A stretch of DNA of 64,000 bases from Halocaridina rubra (taxonomy: Eukaryota; Arthropoda; Malacostraca; Decapoda; Atyidae), in the NCBI GenBank assembly GCA_037179515.1, contig JAXCGZ010005664.1, forward strand, positions 41,001 to 105,000, given 5' to 3'. A program made the translations under genes and the position numbers. A model generated the notes under the pieces. The model was not told the DNA's origin and made no database searches. It saw only the letters and a program-made list of their open reading frames with translations. Positions within the stretch are counted from its first letter, which is position 1. Each line of letters starts with the position of its first letter. Below, one piece after another: positions 11,811 to 26,074 of this stretch.

Positions 11811-12890
11811 GTAAGTTGGAGTTACGTGTTTGCTTTATTCTGTTGGCAGCACCTCTGCTGCTATTCTGTATTTACAGGTTATTGATTAGAGATGAACAGT
11901 GCATTGTCTCTTCCTGAGTCTTCTTCAGAAGGTAAAGTTCTTTTTGTTTGTTTGTTTTCTCTTAGTGTTGTTTAATATATATGAAGTGGGTTATTTGTTA
12001 TGCAACACGTATCATTGGAAGAGTATTATGTTTTCTATTTGCAAATGATGTTTTTCTGTCCCAGTACTTAATGCAGTATAATAGTGTCAGAATAACTTAT
12101 AATGTTGGAGATGGAACCTCTCATTGCAAAGTGCAAAATTTGCATATATTATTTTAAAGACTAATATAGCTTAATGTGTGAAGCACCGTCTGAGGTCTAG
12201 ACTATGTTATGGAGAGAATTTTCAAGTTTCTTAAATATATTGGTACTGATTAATAATTTAACTTTCATGGTTAATTTTAGAGAGGGAATTTCTTGTTTAT
12301 TTTGTTATGCCTTTAGATACGTGATTGTGTGCTCTTTATGCTTGTAACAACAGCACCCAATATTATCTGCATAAATGAGAAAGTTTCCCAGTGAGCTAGG
12401 TTTGGTGTCTGTTCCATTGCTTCATATTATTTTAGAATTTCGGAGAGTGCATTTAATGTTATACCTATTCATAGTTTGAGGTAATAGGTTTTTGTTTTTC
12501 ATAATCATTTTAATACTACTTCTATCTTTATTGTGGTTTTTAGACTACAATGAAGTTTTTTTTTCAGATTTACCACCTACTTATAGCTATATAGAAACCT
12601 GAAATAACTTAACATGCCAGATATGAATCTTTGAACTATTTGTCTTTTCACTTTATATACTAAGTTATATGCTAAGTTAACCTTTGATTGCAGTCTTGGG
12701 CTTAAATGTGATATACATAAGTTTGTTCTCTATTGATAAAAGTAAAATAATTTTGTCACTGAAAATTATTCTTCATGTCTGAACAAAACAGTATCATCTA
12801 AGATTGTATACTGTTCTGTATAACTGGTGGTAATAAGTTTTGTCAGTTTTACAAGTTGATGAATATTTTGGGAATGACATTACGTGCTTG
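11811..12890. other. Start of the presumed giant intron
   Basis: AT-rich, no repeats recognised. It contains the short candidate terminal exon at 11878-11917 described in the findings. Confidence 0.45.
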
Positions 12891-12894
12891 AGTC

Positions 12895-13250
12895 ATGAAT
12901 TGATATCAATAACGAGGTAGCACCTGTCATGGCATATTCTCTCTCAGTGAGAGGGTGAGATAGAAAGAAAATGGATAGATCGAGAATGAAGACCAATGGT
13001 TATGTGTACCGTATAGAAAAAAAAGTTATATTTTCCAAAGAAGATGTTTATAAATAGGTTATGATAATAAGAAAGGAGTGTAAGTGGGATATGGAGCTTA
13101 ATGAAAGGTCCAACAGTATGATTTACAGATGATATACTGTTTCTGTTTTAACACTGCAGTCCATATCTACCTATTCCCAATTGGTTTAATTATCTGACTC
13201 ACAACAGATCTGTTAGAACCAAATTCCCATTGTAAGCGGGAGACTACAGT
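12895..13250. repeat. Diverged dispersed repeat, related to 23925-24215
   Basis: Both places share, in order: a CTCAGTGAGA segment; AGATAGAAAGAAAA/AGATAGAAAGACAA; TCCAACAGTAT; TTTTAACACT; and a TCTAC/CCCCATTTAT-like end. The right end at 13240-13250 (GCGGGAGACTACAG) looks like a Tigger-type terminus. Confidence 0.5.
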
Positions 13251-14760
13251 TGTCCGCTTGTTACTTAGTTTTGAACTTATGCCATCTGTAACTTTTAGAA
13301 ATACATATTTCAGAAAAGCTGTAAAGCTAAATGAAACATACAGTTTGAATATAGCTCCTAGATTCAAATTACATGTTTAACGTGGAGTGAGTCAGAGCAT
13401 TGTATATTGGGATGCTGCATTGGAACAATCCAACAGTGGTGGCCTGCTAACTGCTTATTCTTTGTCTAGCATTTGTTGGAATCTCATTTGCTCTTTCACT
13501 GTGTTTAAGTTTGTACCATTCAATTGGTGTGCAATATTTTTGTTACACTTTTTTGTGAAATATTATAAAAAAAACATTAATTAAAAATTAAAATGCTTTG
13601 AGAGATGTGCTAAGTCTCCAGCGTAAGTTGCAAGTTTTGGACCAGTTGATAACTATGTCAGTAACTAAAGTAGCACACAACTATTGTTTTATAATACTGT
13701 CTTGATTTCCATCAAGTGCAACATAAAGCTTGGCAAAGGTATGTCCGATGTATCTTGCCTTCACACAATTTATGATGCCTTGATCAAGTGGCTCCTGAAG
13801 TAACGTATTTGGTGGTAGGAATAAAACTTCCAAATTTAATCCTTGTACTGGAGTGATTCAGGATGGCTGGCCAGTTTGTATAAAATAAGGACCTTTACTG
13901 TTAGCCCCTTCTTAAGATATTTTTTGATTACTGAAATGAAGCAATGATGGAACCAGTCCAGGAAAAGGATAACCATCATCCTAATCTTTTGCTGTTCTGC
14001 CAGAACACGGGTAGAAAGTCCTTATTTTTTGTTTTAAGCGCTTGGATATTGCACCTTATTCTTGATGCCCAGCCTGATCATATGGTGTGTAGCGTTGCCA
14101 CAAAGCAAGAGAGTCAGACAATCCTTATAGGCCTTATATCCTGGGGCCTGATACACAACCTTTTGAATGTACACTCGATTTGGCATTTTCTTCCAATAAT
14201 GACCCATTTCATTACAATTGAAGATGTTCTCTGGACATTTAGCGTTTGCTGCGATTATTTTCTTTGAATATTCAGGGAAAGCCTCTGCTACCCCTTCCTC
14301 AGCTGACACTACTTCACCCGTAATCTTCAGGTTTTTAAAGTTATGACATTTTATGAAGCTATGCAACCATCCTTTGCTAACTTTAAACTCCTTTTTTTTA
14401 TGTCCTAGGACTTTCGCTTAAATTTTTATAATGCTGAAGCGCCATCTTGCGCAACATATAGCCATCAACTGGAACATGTTCTTGCAGCATGTTCTTTAAC
14501 TAAAAATTTAATGCTCTAGGTTTTCACAATCACTATGTCACGGACTTGGGAGGCCACTTTGGATAACTCAGGTGAAACTCTAGTATTATAAGAATTTTCT
14601 TTTCGAGCAGCTAACTATACAAATCCTAGACTCATTTTTTCCCCATATTCGTGCCACTTGATATGCAGAAATCGTTGTCAGTTGATATATGTAATTTTTG
14701 TTGAAAATTTAATGCACTTCAGGCCCTTTTGTGCATTTCATCGCTGCACTTAACACTTAC
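13236..14760 (-). pseudogene. Decayed Tigger/pogo transposase
   Basis: Read on the minus strand. Around 14390-14300 lies a CENP-B/Tc5-like helix-turn-helix part (VSKGWLHSFIKCHNF). At 14370-14034 follow NIFNCNEMGHYWKKMPNRVY and PGYKAYKDCLTLLLCGNA, the first catalytic block of the Tigger DDE domain; the expected Asp before Glu is Asn here. Further down, FLPPNTLLQEPLDQGII (about 13850-13790, with a stop nearby) retains the last catalytic block. Frameshifts and stops throughout make it a fossil. TIRs are not clearly paired; GCGGGAGACTACAG at 13240-13253 may be one end. Confidence 0.8.
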
Positions 14761-15149
14761 CTTTTAGGTGACATTGTCACACACCGCACAATCCAAAAGA
14801 ATAAAATGAATACGCCTGTATTTCTCAAGTACTGAAATAATAATCCTAATGATAATGACAATAATCATCATACAGCACACAACATTTCTACATTTCTTTA
14901 AACATGATTTATAATTTCTTGTAATGTTACTTTTTTTTTTGTCGAGTTTAATAGGTTTTGTCATTTTTCGTTAGACCTTTATAACACCATATTATTTGTT
15001 CTATATTATTGTAACCTATTTAAATATATTTTGTTAGTGAATTTAACGTTGTAATGAAAAAAGATATATCACTACATGTACGTTTGTTTAAAATGTATAT
15101 GCCATCGTACATGTCTATGAAACAGTGATAGCATAATCAGTGATATTAA

Positions 15150-15560
15150 CCCCTAAAAGGCGGGTACTTTACGGAAAAATGACCATCCGGGCCTTTGGAT
15201 AGGCCTAGAGAGAGAGGTAGATATTTAAGAAAAAAAAATTCTTTAAAGGAAGATATTTTTGAGTAAAATATCTAAGAAAATATGTGCCTACCTTTTTTCA
15301 CCTAAAGAGAAATAGAAATAGGACAAACGAAAAGAATGAGACAACAAATGAGGAAGAGCAAGAGACAGAATGAAAGAGAAAAAGAATGTAAGAGGAAGCA
15401 AATGGAAGAGAAAGAGAACAGAAGTGAAAGAGAAGGATAGGATGATGGAATGATAAACTGTATCATATGACTTTGAAGCCTTGCATCATGTTAATGAGCG
15501 AGAGTGCACCTCTCACTTGGCAGTCAAATCTGGTATAAAGACACCTCTTTTAGTCTGATT
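15150..15560. other. TTAACCCCT-type end followed by purine-rich DNA
   Basis: TTAACCCCTAAAAGGCGG at 15150 resembles TTAA-type MITE ends seen elsewhere in the window. 15300-15440 is strongly purine-rich (AAAGAGAA-like). No matching second end found. Confidence 0.35.
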
Positions 15561-16060
15561 ACACACTGCGTTTTTGTGCACTGAAGCTGTGTTTATATAT
15601 GATTTAAAACTAGCACACTGAATTTGAACTCAATTTTGCCATCATCTGGTCCTTGCTTATTTACTCGTCATTTAAAGGGGCCTGAGCTGCCTCTCATAAT
15701 GCATTCAAGGTCAACTTTTATGAACGTCCCTTCACCATTTTGCCTTGCATTCAACTTTTATTATTATTATATACTTAAGAGAAAAAAAAAAACTTTTAAT
15801 TAAATAAATCTTGGCATTATTGAGAAACAACACCCTCAGCTTCCCCAAACAGAGAGAGGAAAGGGGGTAGTAGTGGGGGAGAGGTAGAGATAGAGCAGCC
15901 TCAGATAATGCTTGCATGGCCTGTTTCTGTGAGAATTTTTGTGAGGTTTTGATGACTTTTTCATACCCTTCTTTTTACCTTTTGCCTAACAAAGTTGCCA
16001 GACATTTCAGTTAATTAGTTAATATATTATAATTGGTCGAACAGTCATAAGTTGGCGATT
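15560..16060. other. No feature seen
   Basis: AT-rich sequence with short A-runs and nothing recognised. Confidence 0.45.
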
Positions 16061-16063
16061 GAC

Positions 16064-16209
<146 letters not shown>

Positions 16210-16234
16210 ACAAATCAGATTTTCCCCCCCCCCC

Positions 16235-16329
16235 CGACTGGGACTCCAACCAAAGACACCTAGTTGATAGCGCCTTGGTACAGTAATTATGTGTCTTAGG
16301 TTCAAGTTCCGGTCAGGGGTAAAATATGA

Positions 16330-16334
<5 letters not shown>
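16235..16334 (+). repeat. tRNA-derived SINE family 2 fragment between two (TA)n tracts
   Basis: It contains TAGTTGATAGCGCC (A-box-like) and TTAGGTTCAAGTTCC (B-box-like) followed by GGTCAGGGGTAAAATATGA. The same head and tail occur at 29325-29410 and, inverted, at 29060-29160. Confidence 0.65.
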
Positions 16335-16335
<1 letters not shown>

Positions 16336-16419
<84 letters not shown>

Positions 16420-16442
16420 TTTTTTTTTTTTTTTTTTTTTTT
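16336..16442. repeat. (TA)n followed by poly-T
   Basis: TA runs to about 16418, followed by about 23 T residues. Confidence 0.95.
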
Positions 16443-16444
16443 CT

Positions 16445-16985
16445 CCAAAGTGGTTTTGTTCCAATGAATCTGTTGTAAGTCAGGCCATTACATCAATGGT
16501 AAAATGGAAGATAAGTCCCATAGTGTGGTAAACAGAAGCAGTGTATCATCTGTATGTAATATTCTTGGATCAATTTTTACCTTCATAGCACATTTTAAAT
16601 TATTATTAACATTTTGAAAACATTTTCTCTGCGTAATGATGCTATGAGATAATATGAAAGTTTAAAATATAAAATACGTTACACTGTCCAAGTTACCCAT
16701 GGCATTATTTCTCCGAGTTCTCTATGGTCATTCTGTCTTTCACTGAGAATGTCCTTATATCATGGGTAACTCTGAAAGGTGTTTATTAATCCTTTACATT
16801 GTTGTTATTATTACTCTTGCAATAATGATTATAATAATAATGATATTGTATTGTTATTATAGTCATTACAGTACTGTATTATTATTTTATTGTTATTATT
16901 TTTATTATTATTATTGCATTGATGATGATATAAGTCATATTGTACTATCATAGTATCATTATTTTTTAATACTGTACTACATATT
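16445..16985. other. Tigger-like short terminal segment, then AT-rich DNA
   Basis: GTTCCAATGAATCTGTTGTA and GTAAGTCAGGCCATTACATC resemble a segment at 48730-48800, next to (TA)n in both places; this may be a Tigger-type TIR relic. From 16550 onward I see ATT-rich repeats only. Confidence 0.4.
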
Positions 16986-16991
16986 TCTAAT

Positions 16992-19900
16992 TTAGCAAAC
17001 TATATTTTTATTATGGACACACACACCATAAATATTCTTTGTCCGGATATTCTCAAGCAGAACACATTGTAAGTTGACAGTTAGGCTTTTGGAGGAAGCC
17101 AGATTATTTTCTGTACATCTCATTTGTTTAGCATCTCTTGAATTTCTGCTATTTTGACCATTTATTCTTTTTTCCCACACACTTGTTTTGTTGAGTGCAG
17201 AGTCTCATGCAGGCACTTGTCTGTATTCCCAAGTACAGGTGCTCAGTTGAACTTGTAATTGTCCTTAAACAATATTGGCATCATTTATCATAAATAATTA
17301 CATTAACACTCTAATCATGGCTTGAGCTTCAGCAGCCAGGGTACTGTGCACTGTCCTTTGTATCTTATTAGCTGACCAATCAAATGGAACGCTTAGTCTC
17401 TTTGTGTCTTTTTCTTGCAACTAAGAAAATTATGTTGCCCCCAGCACTTGAATTGCCTTATTGCAAATTTACCCTCCCTGCATCTGCAAACACTTTTAAA
17501 TTCAGGTCTACGAATTCCCCTTGCTTGATGCAAAGTATGACTTTTGAACTACTTTATTGGTTTCAATCACATGTTGCACCTGAGGGTGTTTTGTTACTTT
17601 ACTTGCCTGAGAGCTGATCTAGTTGAACTGACCCACGCCTCATCTGAAATTTCTTTTTTCCTCCTTATTCAGGAAAGCATGTCTCTTGCTTTCTCCTTGT
17701 ATTATTTCCATTGGAATCATCTCATCAATATACTTTTGTTGATGCATGAAAAGTCCTTCTTTGTCGGCAGTGTCTAACCCAGTATATCAAAGTGTCCTTG
17801 CCTGGTATTTACAAACTTCAGATTTTTCAGATAAAGCTTCCACCACCTTCTCCCTTAACAGTTCTGTACCTGCCTACAAAAAATTCATCCACTTGCATCA
17901 AGAAATGCCTTGAAGCTCGCCTTCATCATATCATCAAAAGAGTTCTTTGTCAAGGTGCTTTGCCAGGAAGAGAGTGCTTACAGTAGAGTAGCTGTAAATA
18001 TTCTCCAACACTGAGAAACCAGTTTCTAGCTGCATTATCTAGCCCATATGCTACTTTCTTCAGCTTCCATGTGCAACCTAGTGTCTTCTTTTGGAGAAGG
18101 TTTCAGGTACACATTCCTTTCTGTCTCTGCCCTGAAGAAATGCAGCTTTAATATCATTGGTTGGTCACTTCCACTGTTGGTTAGCAGCAACAGGAAAGAA
18201 CACTCAAAGTTAACTTTACGGCTGTTAGCAAGTCTGCTTTAATGTGTTTCTCTTTAAATTCACAAATTACCTGTCTAGCTTTTATTCTTTTGTTACCTTA
18301 TGGAAGACTTAATGACTACCTATCTTGTAGCCAGTATACTTTGTCCTTTATCTTCACCTTCATTATAAACTCAAAGTTTTCCGGTTATTTTATTTCTTTT
18401 CCTTATCTGGTATCACCTTTTGATGTGCATGATTTTCTCTTGGAATGAAAGTCATGTTGGATGTATAATCTTCTGCACCTAAAATATAATTTCCGTCTTC
18501 ATGTATTTTCTCATGTGTGATATATTTTTAAGTCAGTTCCTGTCCTACTTCCATCTATTCTGATCTGTGTATTGAAATTATACTTGTTTCTCCCAGCCTC
18601 TCTACCACCATTACCTAAAACGTTTGCTTATTGCCACACATCTCTTGAAGGGTAGTATCTTACGTAATCACCTTTTATTTTGCAGAATCTTTCATATAGG
18701 TGGTCTTTTTGTCATTTCTGATTTTAATACACACACTACTGTTATCTTACAAGTCAAAATTTTCTGTTACACTTTGATTTTTTTAGTCATGTTCATGCAT
18801 AATGCTCATTTCCCGAATTGTCACCTGTTCCCTTTCATAGTCAGTCTCACCAGCAAGAATAGAGCTGGTTTCCTCCAAATATTTTTTCCTTATCAGATTG
18901 AATGAGCTGTTTTCCCTGAATGACTTCTTTAGGTGTGGGTAGTTTCAAGGACTGCTTTTTCTGGTGTTGATTCAGAGACTGGCTTTGAAAATCTGCATTA
19001 CTGAATTCCTGGCCAACTTTTATGAGTGCATGTTGACACAAGCTGGTCCCCGTGTTTCACAAACACACTTTTTATATCCAATCACCTTTCCTGGACCATG
19101 CCATCCGTTTTTCTCCTCTAGATTGAAATTTTCTGCTACAGCTCTTACTTGAAACCTCAAGGCAGGTTTTTTACTTTATGATGATTCTGCTCTTATGAAG
19201 GCATTCCTCGCTGCAGGAAGTGTACTCATGTATTTTACCACTGTATTACTGTTTACTCCATGTTCTAGAACTGGAATTCACTGGTAAAAACTGATAGTAA
19301 ATATGGTGTCATTCCATAGACCAGCTGATATAGTGAGAATCCATTTTGATTGTGCACGGCATAGGCATTGACTGCCCAATATAGTGCAATGTTCAGACTT
19401 GTGTCGATTATCTTCCAACATTTTGCAGTCTGCAGCATCAGTAATAGCATGATTACACACATTTCATTTGACCAGGGTGATTCTGCACCTTTAGTGCACA
19501 TGCACAATGAGCTGCTCAACTAGGTCATTGTACACTTTATTGCAAAACTCACCACCATGTTCTGTCAGAAATTTCTGTGGAGTTGTTAATCCTGATGCAA
19601 TCCACATTAAATTTACAGTGAGCTGTGGTATCTTTGGTAGACTACATCTTGTGTGCATGTCAATAATGTATAAGAATTAAGTTCCTTGCTTGAACTCCTA
19701 GTCCATGGCAACAGCCTCAGTGAACCTTGTGGCATTCAGTAAGCACATGCTGGCCTAGAAGTTATCTTCTATATATTACATATTCTGCAGTTTTCTTGAA
19801 TCTCTCTAGTATTGTTTTCAACCTCTTTATCTTACGCTTTAGCATTTCTCAATAATGCTTTTAAGCTCTTAGCTGTAGGATATGGAATCTGTGTAACTTC

Positions 19901-21280
19901 ATAACAATCTTCTGTATTCATTTGGTCCTGGTTTTTCCATAGCCAAATACATTCTCTCTTCCAGCACTGTGTAGTCTCTTAGTGGCAAACCGTGTTCTGA
20001 ATTTTCTTTCCAAATGTTTCTGCCGTGTCATATTACTAATCCAACTGTACACCAAATTTTTTCATATTTTGTTTGCATAATAATGATGGCATATCATTAT
20101 CCACTACATCAAAGGCAATCATAGTTTTCTTTCCTATGATTTTGATCGGGAGTAGCACTCATTCTAAAGATTGTCTTTTGGCTTCACCTTCAAATCTGAA
20201 CTTGGCATTTCCTGGAAATATTTTTACTTCTTTTTTCAGGTATTTGCTATTTAGTATATGTATCTTTCCATATTTTACTTGCTATTGTTCTTGTACAATC
20301 ACTGTCTAGAAGTACTGCTTTTACTATGTCACATATCAGTACATACCTATTTTTTAAGGAATAATCATTTACCTCCTTTACATCCTTCACTTCATTAACT
20401 TCTTTACTGAAGTTTTCCCATGTATCAGGGCAGTCTTTCTGAATGTATCTTATGGACCCACAAATTTTACATCTCATGCTATTGCCAAAGGAATTTTTAG
20501 GATTGTTTCTTAGGGACATCTGGACTATAGTCACATGGACCTGAGCCATAAGCCCTCTACTTTAACTTCTATACATGCTAGATACCTCGCCACTAATATT
20601 CCTACTAGATTGCCCTCTGAAGTTCCTAAATCTACCAACTGTTGCCTTCTTTATACCTTCATCTGCATTAAACACAAGATTCTTCCTTAACTATAGTGTC
20701 ATTGTTCCTACTTACACTGCAAGCCCCTCTCATTCTTGGTATGTCACCATGTAATATTCATGTCATTTTCACTTGAGAGCAAAGCTCATCCTCCATTGCA
20801 TAATCAAGAGCAATTAGAACTATCTACCGTTCCTATTTATTAAAACCATCCCCATGTAAGAGTTACATACCAAACTTAAATATAGTAATATAATCTCTTC
20901 TTTCTGTTACTCACTCACTTTTCTCTCATGGACTTGTATGTATTCTAACATTCTCTCATCGGTTTTATGATAGACAATAAAACTTTACCAAGCTTCACAA
21001 ACTGTACTCAGATCATCCTTCTTGAAACCAAGTTCATCTACTCCAGTATCATGGTGAATGTCAGTATGATTTTTCTTGATAGCTAGTTGAATTTTCTCCT
21101 TAGCTCTTGAGGGTTCCTTGATAGCCGATGCAACCATTACTGGACATTCTTTCTTGTTTTTGGATGATGGGGCCTTAACTTTTATTTTCCCCTGCCATTT
21201 GTTTTCCACTTCCTTAATGCTTTGCCAACCACATTCTGCTATCATGAATTTGCCCCTAGAGGGCTGACCTTGCATTTAAC
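16992..21280 (-). pseudogene. Decayed Ty1/copia-type LTR retrotransposon (gag-PR-IN-RT-RH)
   Basis: Minus strand, with domains in copia order. A gag-like part lies at 21275-20985. A zinc knuckle CKICGSIRYIQKDCP follows at 20471-20427, with Tyr in place of His. The protease motif LLDSDCTRTIAS is near 20309, where DSG or DTG is expected. Integrase segments at 19640-19270 include FLTEHGGEFCNKVYNDL and GFSLYQLVYGMTP. RT parts at about 18050-17640 include AYGLDNAARNWFLS and GLFMHQQKYIDEMIPMEI. RNase H-like VHSTLAAEAQA is near 17330. Integrase before RT distinguishes copia from gypsy. Many stops and frameshifts interrupt it. The order and host suggest the GalEa-like clade described from decapods, but that is inference. 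I could not identify the LTRs. Confidence 0.8.
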
Positions 21281-21611
21281 GAGGTACATGCAGCAAACCA
21301 TTTCTTTTGAACATGTGAATTGATGGTGGGACATGTAACTTGGCTTTCAAATTCTGCGAGCTTGTTAAATATGGCGCTAACTCAAACTATCATTCTTTTC
21401 CTGTGGTTATCTGATGGTTTATGGCTCTTTTTCCCAAATATAACTCATAATTCATGAAGACTTGTAGTGTATGATCAAACATGAAAGAGTAGCATGTTGC
21501 AGATATTAATGGCAAGTGAAAGTTGCTCTTGCTCACCAGTGCGAATATAAGACTTCAAGGTTATATGTCACATTGTCAAGCCAACATACGTGTCTATCTT
21601 TTGTTTTCATT

Positions 21612-21735
21612 CCTTCTCTTTCTCATTATCTTTCTTTTTTGTTCTATTTCTCTTTCTCATTATCTTTCTTTTTTGTTCTATTTCTCTTTCTCACTATCTA
21701 TCTTTTTTGTTCTATTCCTCTTTCATTCTTTGTCT
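21612..21735. repeat. ~37-bp pyrimidine-rich minisatellite, about 3 copies
   Basis: The unit CTCTTTCTCATTATCTTTCT + TTTTTGTTCTATTT repeats three times with small changes. The overlapping open frames are read through it and are not genes. 21300-21600 and 21800-22850 hold nothing else that I recognise. Confidence 0.8.
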
Positions 21736-22846
21736 CTTGTATGCTTTCTCTTTTGTTCTCAGTTGCATTACAAAAAGAAAATGAATCATACTTTTGATTA
21801 ATCACTACTTCAAGAACAGCATTCAATGTGACATGTAAAATTCCTGTATACTATAAATAGTTATGGTTATAGAAAATATTGAGTGATAATCACTATAACA
21901 CCGCAACAAATAAGCAGAAAATATGGAGCAATAAGGTACCCATGTTGCTTCCACCTATGTAAACAACATTGAAGGCTTGTATCAACTAGTGGCCAGCTCT
22001 TGAAGCAGTGGTTCTTGTACAGTTTTTCCACAACTCTGACAATGGCACACATGAAATTTAAACTGAAAAATAATAAATTGGGTGCTCCAGATTTCGTCTG
22101 TTGGCTTCGATATCAGTTAAACGGATTCTTAAAACCAAGGTATATGTGTCTTCATATATTTCTCTCCGCATAAATCATTCTAGCCCCACACCAATTTGAA
22201 ACAGAGGAGATAAAGACAGTAGCTACAATACATGTAAGCTCTATGCAATGCTACATGCAAATAGATAAAAAATATACATATAAACATTAACAGCGCCAGT
22301 TCAGTTAGACTTCAAAAAATGTGTTCTCCCTTTTGTCAGTTTTCAAGCAGCAAAGTACATTAAATATCTCTCACAGGTGTGAAAAAAAGACCTCTTGAGT
22401 TATATATCCAGACAATTTATTTCTACATTAACATGAGTTCTCGCAACTTATTTTTATGTAATCAGTATTATCTTCTATACACTCATACCCTGATTTAACG
22501 AACTCCCTTTTAATGGATGTCAGAAGCAATGTACGAAAGCCAGAGTAAGCGCAATTTAATATTTTTCAGTTTAAAAGTCCCACACGCCATTGATCAGGTG
22601 TTACGGCTACTCTGGACAAAGGCCACTGCTTTGAGAGCTGACTGCTAGTTTGGGCAGGCCTTCAATTTGTTCATATCAGTGAGGAAGACACATGTACTGT
22701 ACGTTTTTGCTCCTTAATTTATGCTTTTTATGTGTTCCAGTGTTGTTGTGATTATTACTCATAATTTTCTATGACGCCATTTGGAGGAAGAGAAGAGAAG
22801 CAGAAAATGGTAAATTTAACTGTGGCACTGAAGCCTGTGTTGATTC

Positions 22847-23037
<191 letters not shown>

Positions 23038-23039
23038 AA

Positions 23040-23640
23040 ACTGCCAGTGAAAACAAAAATATATGTTTTTCACTTATCGCACATTCACAAAAATGAAAAT
23101 ATTGAATTCATTACATTTACAGTGTACAGATATTTTACATTGTCACATTGGGTGTTGTGCTTGACTAAAAGTATTTTTGTCCTTTTTTTCGTAATGTAAT
23201 TATTGATATTAGCCACTATAGACCCCATTTTGACAACTACAGACAATTGGCTATATTGGACCGATATTTCATCCCCTTTTATCTGTTAAATGGATAATTG
23301 AGTGTATAGACCTTTATAAAGTTTAAAAAAATGTTCTGTTAAGTGACAGACCCACGATTGAGTCCACCATGGGATATTAGGAAGAACAGACAGTCTTCAT
23401 TCCCCAGCTTTATCCTGTTTGTATCCATCCCTGTGGAGCATGAATACCTCTTCCAAGCTCGCTGCTTGTCGTAAAACTCAACTAAATGGGGAAGAGCAAT
23501 TAAGTCTAAAAACCCTTCAGCTGAAGTATGCAATAATAAAACTGTAATAATTCAGTATTTTCATTATTAATATTAATGATAATAATAATAAAATATATAA
23601 GTTCAATTCAAATATTAGCCGTATTTAAAGAAAAGAATAA
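23040..23640. other. No feature seen
   Basis: AT-rich DNA with no supported gene or repeat. A minus-strand open frame at 23339-23533 has no motif. Confidence 0.45.
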
Positions 23641-23650
23641 CAAAGATGTA

Positions 23651-24215
23651 TTAACCATTTAGGGCTGGATTATGTCATATTGCGAACATTCGCAGTAGAT
23701 GCGGGAATTCCCAGTCAGCATCAAAATTTTATTCAAATATCGTGGGCTTGTTTCAAAACCAAATGGGCACTACAACTCATGCTATTTGTGTGGCATCTTA
23801 TCCCTGTCATATGTTATATAAAGCGCTCAGCTCTTCAACGTTAGTGTATAATCAAACTCATACAAGGGAGGATGTTTCCTGTACATTGCCAGCCTCTGAG
23901 TGTTAATGTTAGCTATAAGATAAAGAAATTCTCAGTGAGAAAGATAGAAAGACAATAGAAAACTCAGGAGTGAAGATCAGGGAATGACTTGTACTGAGTG
24001 TATCTTGTTTTATATTTTTAATTTTTTATTATTACACTATTGCATTATTTCTCAATGAAAATTCTTATAAATAGAGTATAATAACAAGAATTTAATAGTT
24101 ATTTGCCATAGAGGCTAAAATAAGATCCAACAGTATTACGTAAATATTATTTTCTGAACTTGTTTTTAACACTACTACCCGTCTACAATTTCCCCATTTA
24201 TGACTGATTCGCTTT
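23651..24215. repeat. Dispersed repeat copy (related to 12.9-13.2 kb)
   Basis: It begins TTAACCATTTAGGGCTGG, like TTAA-type MITE ends. The 23925-24215 part parallels 12.9-13.2 kb in several ordered segments (CTCAGTGAGAAAGATAGAAA, GATCCAACAGTATTA, TTTTAACACTACTACC). Boundaries are uncertain. Confidence 0.45.
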
Positions 24216-24259
24216 ATGACCAACCAGTCCGAATGAATCCAGTTGAAAGTAGGAAGTTT

Positions 24260-25991
<1,732 letters not shown>

Positions 25992-26072
<81 letters not shown>
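25992..26072. repeat. (TA)n between two Tigger elements
   Basis: An ~80-bp TA tract that separates the family A terminus from the GGGGTCCTCGTTTAACG terminus of a family B element. Confidence 0.95.

Positions 26073-26074
<2 letters not shown>

Noticed and set aside
13387..13584. Open frame with a hydrophobic C-terminal part
   Set aside because: No homologous motif, no splice support, and it lies beside a decayed Tigger. Length is within chance for this composition.
17384..18905. Several plus-strand open frames with hydrophobic, membrane-like stretches
   Set aside because: They are antisense to the minus-strand copia pol remnants. Hydrophobicity here is a by-product of A-rich sense codons.
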